Source of the DNA: Sphingobacterium gobiense
GTDB lineage: Bacteria; Bacteroidota; Bacteroidia; Sphingobacteriales; Sphingobacteriaceae
Length of the DNA: 64,000 bases
Direction of reading: 5' to 3'
NCBI RefSeq assembly: GCF_002980575.1
Contig: NZ_PVBS01000002.1
Coordinates: forward strand, 1,116,001-1,180,000
A program made the translations under genes and the position numbers. Shown here piece by piece: positions 1 to 7,086 of this stretch. The first letter of the stretch is position 1; the number at the start of each line of letters is the position of its first letter. The notes under the pieces are model-generated. The model was not told the origin of the DNA. It worked only from the letters and a program-made list of their open reading frames with translations, and did no database searches.

Positions 1-64
1 TTTAAATAAAAAATATATATAAAAACGAATCACGTTTTGTATATTACCTGTTACAAAGCCGGCG

Positions 65-94
65 CAAATATAGTAGTGTTTTGCTGAAAAACAA
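65..94 (-). promoter_or_regulatory. Bacteroidota-type promoter firing out of the window
   Basis: On the minus strand a TAtaTTTG -7 element (65-72) is preceded, 19 bp upstream, by a TTG -33 element (92-94). This fits the Bacteroidota housekeeping sigma consensus. It points leftwards, so it should drive a gene that begins outside the window. It shares this 158-bp gap with the start of the acyl-CoA dehydrogenase gene, whose own promoter is less clear (TActTTTT at 126-133). Confidence 0.7.
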
Positions 95-158
95 TAATAA
101 AAAACATTTTTCATAAAAAAAATGTTACTTTTTAAAAGAATAACCCAAATAACGGAAC

Positions 159-1508
159 ATGATAAAGAAACTGAAAAATATGCTTCAATTGTTGAAGCAC
201 GTAGACTTACAGCAGCTGGATGCGTTGTCCAAGAAAGTCGATATTCCGGCGCTCATGGATGGAATGTCAAAAATGAGTGAAGAACAGCTGAAAGGAATGG
301 CAAAGTTGTTAACAAGCGATAGAAAGAAACGGGAAGCCCCGGAAATCGATGCTGATTTTTACAACATAGAAGCTAAGTTATCTGCCGATGATCGCAATCT
401 CCAATTAAAGGTGAGGGGTTTTTTAGAACGGGAAATCAAACCTATCGTAAATAAGTATTGGTTGCATGACGAATTCCCCTTTGAAATTATCCCTAAGTTA
501 GCCGAGTTGAATGTGTGTGGATATGTTTATAAGGGGTATGGCTGCGCTGGAGGCACTTCGTTGATGGATGGCATAATAGCCGCGGAATTTGGACGAATAG
601 ATCCTTCTATTGCGACGTTTCTAGGTGTGCAAAGTGGCTTGGCAATGGGGTCTATTTATATGTGCGGTTCTGAAGAGCAAAAAAATGAATGGTTGCCCCA
701 AATGCAGCGATTAGAGAAAATTGGTGCATTTGGATTAACGGAACCGGAAGTAGGATCAGCAACGGCAGGAGGCTTGACCACTACTTGTCGTAAGACGGCG
801 GAAGGTTGGGTGCTAAACGGTCAGAAGAAATGGATCGGGAATTCTACGTTCTCCGATATTACCATCATTTGGGCTCGCGATGTAGATGATAATCAAGTAA
901 AAGGCTTCATCGTACGCAAGGACAACCCGGGATTTATGGTCGAGAAAATAAAGGGTAAGATGGCATTGCGTATCGTGCAAAATGGACTGATTACGTTGAC
1001 AGACTGCCTGGTGCAAGAGTCTGATCGTTTGCCGCTTGCAAATAGTTTTAAGGATACCGCAAAGGTATTGCAGATGACACGTGCAGGGGTAGCTTGGATG
1101 GCGGTTGGTTGTGCCCGTGGTGCTTATGAAAATGCGCTGGACTATACATTAAAGCGCAAACAGTTCGGGAAGCCTATAGCTTCATTTCAGTTGATTCAAA
1201 ATCACTTGGTAGAGATGCTTTCCAATCTGACGGCTATGCAGACGCTGGTTTTTCGACTATCAGAGCTGCAAGATGAGGGAAAACTAAAGGACGAGCATGC
1301 TTCTTTGGCTAAAGTTTTTTGCACACTGCGTACACGAGACATTGTGTCAAGGGCACGTGAAGTTATGGGGGGTAATGGAATCTTGTTAGAATATAATGTT
1401 GCTCGTTTCCTGGCTGATGCGGAAGCTATTTATTCCTATGAAGGTACAAAGGAGATAAATTCACTGATTGTTGGAAGAAGTATTACAGGAATAAGTGCGT
1501 TTGTATAA
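159..1508 (+). CDS. acyl-CoA dehydrogenase with N-terminal extension
   Basis: FAD-dependent acyl-CoA dehydrogenase of the glutaryl-CoA dehydrogenase-like branch, oxidising an acyl-CoA thioester at the alpha-beta bond in the cytoplasm. The 449-residue product has the N-terminal helical domain from about residue 75, the beta domain with the FAD/substrate stretch GAFGLTEPEVGSA (about 190-203), and the C-terminal helical domain with RKQFGKPIASFQ and REVMGGNGI. The IYSYEGTKEIN motif places the expected catalytic base at Glu428. Typical family members are about 380-400 residues; the surplus is an N-terminal leucine- and lysine-rich helical segment (residues 1-70) not part of the standard fold. The substrate cannot be read from sequence. 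The gene stands alone and converges on yidC across a shared terminator. Confidence 0.92.
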   Translation: MIKKLKNMLQLLKHVDLQQLDALSKKVDIPALMDGMSKMSEEQLKGMAKLLTSDRKKREAPEIDADFYNIEAKLSADDRNLQLKVRGFLEREIKPIVNKYWLHDEFPFEIIPKLAELNVCGYVYKGYGCAGGTSLMDGIIAAEFGRIDPSIATFLGVQSGLAMGSIYMCGSEEQKNEWLPQMQRLEKIGAFGLTEPEVGSATAGGLTTTCRKTAEGWVLNGQKKWIGNSTFSDITIIWARDVDDNQVKGFIVRKDNPGFMVEKIKGKMALRIVQNGLITLTDCLVQESDRLPLANSFKDTAKVLQMTRAGVAWMAVGCARGAYENALDYTLKRKQFGKPIASFQLIQNHLVEMLSNLTAMQTLVFRLSELQDEGKLKDEHASLAKVFCTLRTRDIVSRAREVMGGNGILLEYNVARFLADAEAIYSYEGTKEINSLIVGRSITGISAFV

Positions 1509-1530
1509 GAGTAGAGAATATACATTAAAA

Positions 1531-1562
1531 AATAAAGCCCGAACATCTGTTCGGGCTTTATT
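1531..1562. terminator. bidirectional intrinsic terminator
   Basis: Hairpin with perfect arms AAAGCCCGAAC and GTTCGGGCTTT around a four-base loop, flanked by A-rich sequence on the left and T-rich on the right. It serves the convergent acyl-CoA dehydrogenase and yidC genes. Confidence 0.9.
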
Positions 1563-1563
1563 T

Positions 1564-3384
1564 TTATTTCTTTTTGTTTTTTTGTTGTGCTTGCTGTTGG
1601 CGCATCATTTCCTCCATTTTTTGTTGAAACGATGATTTTTTTGCCGCTTTCGGATTTTTCTTATGTTCCTCAATTTTCGCTAAAATTTTATCATCGTCGA
1701 TAAACTGACGGATAATAAATTGTGTGAGGAATGTCAAAACTGCTGATAAGAAATAGTAGTAGTTTAATCCTGCTGGAAAGCTGTTTAGCACGAAGAAAAA
1801 TATCAATGGCATAAAGTAACCAATGTATTTCATTTGGTTGTTGGCTGCAGCTCCCGATGTCGCATTGTTATACCATGTAGTCAACAACGTTGTCAATGTC
1901 ATGAGCACACACATAAAAGAGATGTGTCCAATTCCGAAAATTGGAGAAAAAGTGATCGGCGAATCATAAGTAGATAAATCCTTTACCCAAAGGAAACTCT
2001 CACCCCGCAGCTCAAATAGGTTGGGGAAGAAAAAGAAGAAAGCGAGCGTAAAAGGCATCTGCAATAAGAGTGGCAGACATCCACCTAACGGATTTACACC
2101 GGCTTGCTTATACAACTTCATAGTCTCCTGTTGGAGTAACATGGGATTATCATCACCTACCTTTTCTTTAATTTCGTCAATCTGTGGCTTCAATACGCGC
2201 ATTTTCGCCATTGATTTGTATGATTTGTAGGTCAATGGAAATAATACGCCCTTTAGGATAAGTGTTAATATTAAGATGATAATACCGTAGCCTAAATGAA
2301 GACCATCGAGGAGATCAAAAATAGGCACCGTGATGAATTTGTTTATCCAACCCATAGGTCCCCAGCCCATCTTGATGATCTTTTCGAAATCATCTCCATG
2401 TGCTTTTAATACTTTATACTGATTGGGACCGAAAAAGAAATCGAACGTGTAATGATTGTCTTTTTGGGCGGAGAATTCCAAATCAGCAACCGCTTTATAA
2501 TGTTTTATAACATCATCGTTTGCATCGAAAGATACACTTAGTTCCGCGTTGTTCAGCGGTTGATTTGATGTTATCGCAGTAGAAAAGAAATGCTGTTTGA
2601 ACGCTATCCAACTTAATCTGTTTTCGAGGTTTTCTTTATCGTCACTTGTTTCCGAAAGGTTGTCTACGTCGCCGGCAAGTTCCTTATAGAATATCGTTGA
2701 CCGCTCACGTTCGGATTTTGCGTTACGTTCTTTTCGCAATAAGGTAGTTTCCCAGTTTAACCCGATAGAATTAGTTTTGATGTCCATGAGGTTTTGGATA
2801 CCTACAGCTTTGACATCAAGACCTATATTATAGTCATTACCCTTAATTGTATAGGTGTATTCTAAATATTGGGTTTCACTGTACTCTAATCTAAAGCCTA
2901 TCGATTGGGTAGATTCGCCTGTAATTGAAATATTTCCACTTTGCGGTGTAAAGTTCAAGCTACTGGTGCTAATATTTTCGCCGTTGGCTTTGAAAACGAA
3001 GCCGAATTGGTTCTGCCCTTCGTCAATAATCATGAGCGGTTTGCCGTCATAATTTGTTTCGTCCTTTAATTGAACAGATTTGACTTGTCCACCTTTGGAA
3101 CTTATTTTGGCGATAAGTAACTCGTTTTCCAGTGTGACGATTTGTTCTTCACCTAGTTGGGCGCTACCGAACGGTTTATTTGAGATTTCAGCAGTATCTA
3201 TTGTTGTCTGAAGATTGGCGCTTGATGTATCAGCTACGGGGGGGAGACCTTCTCTTACCCTTTTTAACGAATCCTGAAGTCGCTGTTCTTGCTTAAGTTC
3301 CTGCTCTGTAGGTTTCATCAAATAAAAAGAGCCTGCTAGGATTCCAAAAATTAGCACTAATCCAATGAGGGTATTTCTATCCAT
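1564..3384 (-). CDS. yidC: membrane protein insertase YidC
   Basis: Inner-membrane insertase and chaperone that integrates proteins with or without SecYEG. The 606-residue product has the Gram-negative architecture: N-terminal anchor (residues 5-23), a large periplasmic beta-sandwich domain (about 55-330), then the conserved Oxa1-like core beginning near 360 with the amphipathic loop SYKSMAKMRVLKPQ and further membrane segments, ending in a lysine/glutamine-rich basic tail suited to ribosome contact. In the groove helix the position of the well-known arginine (Arg366 in Escherichia coli) is Lys378 in the segment LILKGVLFPLT; similar lysines are, as I recall, usual in Bacteroidota. It follows pyrG by 38 bp with no terminator between, so the two are probably cotranscribed. 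Confidence 0.96.
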   Translation of the reverse strand: MDRNTLIGLVLIFGILAGSFYLMKPTEQELKQEQRLQDSLKRVREGLPPVADTSSANLQTTIDTAEISNKPFGSAQLGEEQIVTLENELLIAKISSKGGQVKSVQLKDETNYDGKPLMIIDEGQNQFGFVFKANGENISTSSLNFTPQSGNISITGESTQSIGFRLEYSETQYLEYTYTIKGNDYNIGLDVKAVGIQNLMDIKTNSIGLNWETTLLRKERNAKSERERSTIFYKELAGDVDNLSETSDDKENLENRLSWIAFKQHFFSTAITSNQPLNNAELSVSFDANDDVIKHYKAVADLEFSAQKDNHYTFDFFFGPNQYKVLKAHGDDFEKIIKMGWGPMGWINKFITVPIFDLLDGLHLGYGIIILILTLILKGVLFPLTYKSYKSMAKMRVLKPQIDEIKEKVGDDNPMLLQQETMKLYKQAGVNPLGGCLPLLLQMPFTLAFFFFFPNLFELRGESFLWVKDLSTYDSPITFSPIFGIGHISFMCVLMTLTTLLTTWYNNATSGAAANNQMKYIGYFMPLIFFFVLNSFPAGLNYYYFLSAVLTFLTQFIIRQFIDDDKILAKIEEHKKNPKAAKKSSFQQKMEEMMRQQQAQQKNKKK

Positions 3385-3422
3385 TTCTTATTTTTATTTT
3401 TTAATATTATATAACGTGTATA

Positions 3423-5030
3423 TCAACCCTTTTTGTAGGCGATAGCGGCGGCTACAAAGCTAACAAAAAGAGGGTGAGGATTTGCTACGGTCGATTTTAA
3501 CTCGGGATGGAATTGACCCGCGACAAAGAAGGGGTGGTTTTTCAATTCGACGATTTCCACCAATCCTGTTTCTGGATTTTTGCCGGAGGCGGTCATACCG
3601 GCTTCTTCATATTGCTTTAGATATACGTTATTAAATTCATAGCGGTGTCTGTGCCTTTCGGATATTTTGGTTTTACCATAAATAGAATAAGCTTTCGTGC
3701 CTTTTTTAATTTCGCATGTATACGCTCCGAGACGCATGGTACCGCCCATATTTGTAATGGATTTTTGTTCTTCCATTAGGTTAATGACAGCGTGAGGCGT
3801 TTTTTCGTCCATTTCGAAACTGTTCGCTTTTTTCAAACCAAGCACATTCCTTCCGAACTCAATGACGGAACATTGCATGCCTAAGCAAATACCGAAGAAC
3901 GGAACTTTGTTTTCTCGTACATATTTAATAGCGCTTAATTTACCTTCTAATCCACGCTCACCGAAACCGGGAGCAACCAAAACACCGGCAAGGTCTTTTA
4001 GTTTCTCGGCTACGTTTTCATCAGTTATGCTTTCCGCGGCGATATACTTAACTTTTACTTTGGTTTCATTCATTGCACCTGCGTGAATAAAAGCCTCTGT
4101 AATTGATTTGTAAGCGTCAGGAAGTTCTACGTATTTACCAACTAGCCCTATACATACCTCGCTCGTCGGGTTTTTGAGCTTACCCAGAAACGTTTTCCAG
4201 TTATCTAGATTCGGTTCATTCTTATTGGACAATTTCAGTTTTGCTAAAGCTGTTTTATCCAATTGTTCCCTTAGCATATTTAAAGGTACATCATATATAG
4301 TCGGCGCATCGATAGATTCGACTACGGCATTGATGTTTACATTACAAAATTGGGCGAGCTTTTTCCTGATATCGTGTGTTAGTTTATGCTCCGTACGACA
4401 CACCAGAATATCGGGCTGTATACCGTATTCTAGCAACGTTTTTACGGAGTGTTGCGTGGGTTTTGTCTTTAATTCTCCTGCCGCCGCTAAATAAGGTACG
4501 AGGGTGAGGTGTATTACCAAAGAGTCGCTATTGCCAAGTTCCCAGCGTAATTGTCTTACTGCTTCAATGAATGGAAGGGATTCTATATCGCCTACTGTGC
4601 CGCCTAGTTCTGTGATAACGATATCATATTCGCCGGTTTGTCCAAGGAGTTGCATCCGACGCTTGATTTCATCGGTAATATGTGGTACGACCTGAACTGT
4701 TTTGCCTAAATAAGCTCCCGCCCGTTCTTGATCGATAACATGTTGGTATATTCTTCCCGTTGTGACATTATTGGCTTGTGAAGTTGAAACATTTAAAAAC
4801 CTCTCGTAATGACCTAAGTCCAGATCGGTTTCTGCTCCATCCTCGGTTACGTAGCATTCTCCGTGTTCGTACGGGTTCAGGGTTCCTGGGTCGATGTTGA
4901 TATAGGGGTCAAACTTCTGGATAGTTACCTTAAGTCCCCGAGCTTGTAGGAGTTTGGCCAAGGAAGCAGCTATAATGCCTTTTCCTAACGACGAGGTTAC
5001 GCCGCCCGTAACGAAGATATATTTACTCAT
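3423..5030 (-). CDS. pyrG: CTP synthase
   Basis: Glutamine-hydrolysing CTP synthase: ATP-dependent amination of UTP, last step of pyrimidine ribonucleotide synthesis. The 535-residue length is normal. The amidoligase half begins [18 protein letters not shown] with the P-loop, and carries [10 protein letters not shown] and the [11 protein letters not shown] metal/UTP region. The C-terminal class I glutamine amidotransferase half has the nucleophile elbow GICLGMQ (Cys382) and GQFHPE (His508, Glu510), so the triad is intact. A TAtcTTTG promoter element lies at 5099-5106, leaving a leader of roughly 60 bases that contains a short hairpin. It likely forms an operon with yidC downstream. Confidence 0.98.
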   Translation of the reverse strand: MSKYIFVTGGVTSSLGKGIIAASLAKLLQARGLKVTIQKFDPYINIDPGTLNPYEHGECYVTEDGAETDLDLGHYERFLNVSTSQANNVTTGRIYQHVIDQERAGAYLGKTVQVVPHITDEIKRRMQLLGQTGEYDIVITELGGTVGDIESLPFIEAVRQLRWELGNSDSLVIHLTLVPYLAAAGELKTKPTQHSVKTLLEYGIQPDILVCRTEHKLTHDIRKKLAQFCNVNINAVVESIDAPTIYDVPLNMLREQLDKTALAKLKLSNKNEPNLDNWKTFLGKLKNPTSEVCIGLVGKYVELPDAYKSITEAFIHAGAMNETKVKVKYIAAESITDENVAEKLKDLAGVLVAPGFGERGLEGKLSAIKYVRENKVPFFGICLGMQCSVIEFGRNVLGLKKANSFEMDEKTPHAVINLMEEQKSITNMGGTMRLGAYTCEIKKGTKAYSIYGKTKISERHRHRYEFNNVYLKQYEEAGMTASGKNPETGLVEIVELKNHPFFVAGQFHPELKSTVANPHPLFVSFVAAAIAYKKG

Positions 5031-5098
5031 AGCAATAATGGAATTTCAACTATTTTAAGCCTTAAATGTGGCTTTAAATCTGCTTTATGTACGGGATA

Positions 5099-5106
5099 CA
5101 AAGATA
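5099..5106 (-). promoter_or_regulatory. -7 promoter element of pyrG
   Basis: TAtcTTTG on the minus strand, 68 bp upstream of the pyrG start codon. It fits the Bacteroidota -7 consensus. The transcript should start just downstream, near TATCCCGTAC. Confidence 0.6.
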
Positions 5107-5140
5107 AGTTTTTTTTCGATACTAACCGAAATTAAAGCAT

Positions 5141-5181
5141 AAAAAACCGCAAGCGTCACTTGGTGCAAATATACTGCGGTT
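5141..5181 (-). terminator. terminator-like hairpin between rplS and pyrG
   Basis: On the minus strand the arms AACCGCA (5175-5181) and TGCGGTT (5145-5151) flank a 23-base loop and are followed by six T residues. The loop itself contains a TAtaTTTG promoter-like element. It stands upstream of the pyrG promoter, so it may back up the rplS terminator or end a very short transcript. Confidence 0.55.
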
Positions 5182-5215
5182 ATCGTGAAGGGTCAGAGGA
5201 TTAACCGAGTTACAT

Positions 5216-5249
5216 AAAAAAAACCGCTAATTTAGTAGCGGTTTTTTTA
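5216..5249. terminator. intrinsic terminator of rplS
   Basis: Arms CCGCTA and TAGCGG with A and T tracts extending the stem on both sides. It lies directly after the rplS stop codon (minus strand), and its symmetry would let it work both ways. Confidence 0.88.
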
Positions 5250-5269
5250 TGTCTTACAATTATACGTTA

Positions 5270-5617
5270 TTATACACGTTTTGCTTTGATACGTGCAGCT
5301 TTACCAGTAAGGCCGCGCAAATAGAATAATTTAGCACGACGAACTTTACCTACGCTATTAACTTCTATTTTTTGAATATTAGGTGAATTTATAGGGAAAA
5401 TACGTTCAACACCTATGCCGTTAGAAATTTTACGAACGGTAAAAGTCGCGTTAGTACCTTCGCTGTTTAACTGGATAACTGCACCTTGGTACACTTGGAC
5501 ACGCTCTTTATTTCCTTCGCGAATTTTATAATGAACGCTGATGGTATCTCCGGCCTTGAAAGCGGGAATCTCATTTTTCACTACCGCTTGTTCTTCTACA
5601 AATTTTACTAAATCCAT
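5270..5617 (-). CDS. rplS: 50S ribosomal protein L19
   Basis: Ribosomal protein bL19, at the 30S-50S interface. The 115-residue length and the stretches [44 protein letters not shown] and [16 protein letters not shown] are typical. It is monocistronic here: promoter element TAtcTTTG at 5744-5751, leader of about 120 bases, strong terminator immediately downstream. The usual rpsP-rimM-trmD-rplS order is not present next to it. Confidence 0.97.
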   Translation of the reverse strand: MDLVKFVEEQAVVKNEIPAFKAGDTISVHYKIREGNKERVQVYQGAVIQLNSEGTNATFTVRKISNGIGVERIFPINSPNIQKIEVNSVGKVRRAKLFYLRGLTGKAARIKAKRV

Positions 5618-5743
5618 GATTTCGAGTACTTATTAAACGATTTTATATCCTGTAAAAATCGGAATGCAATATTACAGCTTTTATTTTAAATAAAAAAATA
5701 CTTTTTTCAAAAACCTAATTAAACGGCTTTTGATAAGCGGGTG

Positions 5744-5751
5744 CAAAGATA
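5744..5751 (-). promoter_or_regulatory. -7 promoter element of rplS
   Basis: TAtcTTTG on the minus strand, 126 bp upstream of the rplS ATG. No clear TTTG -33 element is visible. The stretch from here to 5927 has no gene that I can support. Confidence 0.55.
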
Positions 5752-5927
5752 GGGAAAAGTTTTTATTTTTTATATTATATTTATCTTTTGTGCCCGGAAG
5801 GAATTTTGAAAGCTATTCTTGGCATTCCTACGAAAGAGGTGTCATGTGTGAAATGATTTCTGGAACCCAAAAAAGGTAATTATCGCGCAATTAATGAGAT
5901 ATTTAGGAAATAATCTTAAATAAAGTA

Positions 5928-5957
5928 TTGACAGTAATGAAATATGCCGTATATTTG
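5928..5957 (+). promoter_or_regulatory. promoter of tRNA-Pro
   Basis: TTG at 5928-5930, a 19-bp spacer, then TAtaTTTG at 5950-5957. The transcript should start about 20 bases before the mature tRNA. Confidence 0.75.
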
Positions 5958-5983
5958 TGCCACAGAAAAAAAAGGTACCGTTT

Positions 5984-6057
5984 CGGGGTGTAGCGTAGCC
6001 CGGTATCGCGCCACATTTGGGATGTGGAGGTCGTAGGTTCGAATCCTGCCACCCCGA
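5984..6057 (+). tRNA. tRNA-Pro (anticodon TGG)
   Basis: A 74-base cloverleaf. Acceptor arms CGGGGTG and CACCCCG with discriminator A; anticodon stem CCACA/TGTGG around the loop TTTGGGA, giving anticodon TGG; T arm with GGTTCGAATCC. CCA is not encoded. The C1-G72 pair is usual for bacterial tRNA-Pro. Confidence 0.97.
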
Positions 6058-6059
6058 CG

Positions 6060-6088
6060 AAAAAGCTCGACGAAAGTCGGGCTTTTTT
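6060..6088 (+). terminator. terminator of tRNA-Pro
   Basis: Hairpin AAGCTCGAC / GTCGGGCTT (one T-G pair) with a GAAA loop and a run of six T residues, starting three bases after the tRNA. Confidence 0.9.
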
Positions 6089-6125
6089 CGTTATAGGCAG
6101 GGTGAAGAACCGTGGTTCGATCCGA

Positions 6126-6172
6126 AGGATGGCTCAGAGCTGGCCCGGGGGGCGAGGGGCTGAGCCAATCCT
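6126..6172. other. GC-rich imperfect palindrome
   Basis: Arms AGGATGGCTCAG (6126-6137) and CTGAGCCaATCCT (6160-6172, one bulged A) enclose a 22-base, strongly G-rich loop. It is a GC island in AT-rich surroundings, between the tRNA-Pro terminator and the small secreted protein. It has no T-run and no identified function; a REP-like element or a remnant of a tRNA-associated insertion are possibilities. Confidence 0.5.
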
Positions 6173-6226
6173 GCACAGAAAATATTGGATAAGATATCAA
6201 GTATTCGTATTTTGCAACAAGACTAT

Positions 6227-6643
6227 ATGGGAAAGTTTATTTTGCTTATAATGTCGGCTATTTTTTTATCGAGTAACACGCCGATACAGGAGGAAAGCGT
6301 AACCTTATCGGTTACGCCGGGTGTTTTTAATCTCCCCGAGCTTCCGGAGACAGTAGAGGTAACCATGATAAATAATACGAAGGAAACTATCTCGGCGGGA
6401 TTGCATTACTGGATCGAGTTTTATGAAAATGAAGAATGGATAAAAGTATCGCCCGAGCAAACTTTCGAGGATATAAGTTACAACTTCTCTCCCTCGGTTT
6501 TTTATACTTACGAAAAGGACCTTTTCACCGAACAGATTGATTATAGAGTCGGGAATTACAGGATTGTTAAATTTTACCTAAAGTCTGATTATCAAGAAAC
6601 AAAGGAAGTGTTTAATGTTTACGTCGAATTTACCGTTCGGTAG
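6227..6643 (+). CDS. small secreted Ig-like domain protein
   Basis: Hypothetical protein of 138 residues. I chose the ATG at 6227 over an upstream in-frame TTG (6185) because it begins directly with a signal peptide (MGKFILLIMSAIFLSS). The mature part resembles bacterial Ig-like domains of the Big_14 kind: VEVTMINNTKETISAGLHYWIEFYENEEWIKV followed by a C-terminal strand with VGNYRIVKFYLK. Such domains are all-beta and occur in small exported proteins of unknown role. There is no lipobox cysteine, so it should be periplasmic or surface-released. It stands alone between two tRNA genes. Confidence 0.7.
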   Translation: MGKFILLIMSAIFLSSNTPIQEESVTLSVTPGVFNLPELPETVEVTMINNTKETISAGLHYWIEFYENEEWIKVSPEQTFEDISYNFSPSVFYTYEKDLFTEQIDYRVGNYRIVKFYLKSDYQETKEVFNVYVEFTVR

Positions 6644-6724
6644 TCGTTGCGATTTAAAAGATGGGTTTCCCGGCGATCAGCTGCTAGAAGATGTGAAAAA
6701 AAAATATTAAATACTTGCCTAAAC

Positions 6725-6758
6725 AAAAAAGGAGCGCAAAACCTGCGCTCCTTTTTTG
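6725..6758 (-). terminator. terminator of tRNA-Gln
   Basis: Arms GGAGCGCA and TGCGCTCC with flanking A6 and T6 tracts. It abuts the 3' end of the minus-strand tRNA-Gln, and its symmetry would also stop plus-strand transcripts from the Ig-like gene. Confidence 0.9.
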
Positions 6759-6829
6759 TTGTCCCACCTGGATTCGAACCAAGACTAAATGAACCAAAAT
6801 CACTTGTACTACCCTTATACTATGGGACA
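6759..6829 (-). tRNA. tRNA-Gln (anticodon TTG)
   Basis: A 71-base cloverleaf on the minus strand. Acceptor arms TGTCCCA/TGGGACA with discriminator A; anticodon stem AGTGA/TCATT around the loop TTTTGGT, giving anticodon TTG; T arm GGTTCGAATCC. CCA is not encoded. Confidence 0.95.
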
Positions 6830-6867
6830 AACTCTCGTCGAAACAGCGTGTTCCCGTTTTGACGATG

Positions 6868-6898
6868 CAAATATACGCCAGTTTTTAAAACTTACAAA
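6868..6898 (-). promoter_or_regulatory. promoter of tRNA-Gln
   Basis: On the minus strand TTTG (6895-6898), a 19-bp spacer, then TAtaTTTG (6868-6875). This is a near-perfect Bacteroidota promoter. The remaining stretch to 7086 shows nothing else I can support. Confidence 0.8.
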
Positions 6899-7086
6899 AA
6901 AAAATAACTAAATTCCTATATCCAGACTGATTCTCAAGGAAATATTTTTCATCACGAGCATGATACGCTACGCCCGAGCCTTATTGTTTGTAACAAACTT
7001 CGTTAAAATGTGCAAATATTATTTAATAGTCGATTACTATTCCTTATTTTCGGAGCATATTTTAGAATAACCTTATCTAGTAGAGA

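Noticed and set aside
5916..6200. Minus-strand 94-residue frame containing RGGRIRTYDLHIPNVARYRATLHPE
   Set aside because: This is the antisense reading of the tRNA-Pro gene, a well-known false protein.
6647..6862. Plus-strand 71-residue frame with VVPPGFEPRLNEPKSLVLPLYYGTN
   Set aside because: It reads through the opposite strand of tRNA-Gln and its terminator; no independent support.
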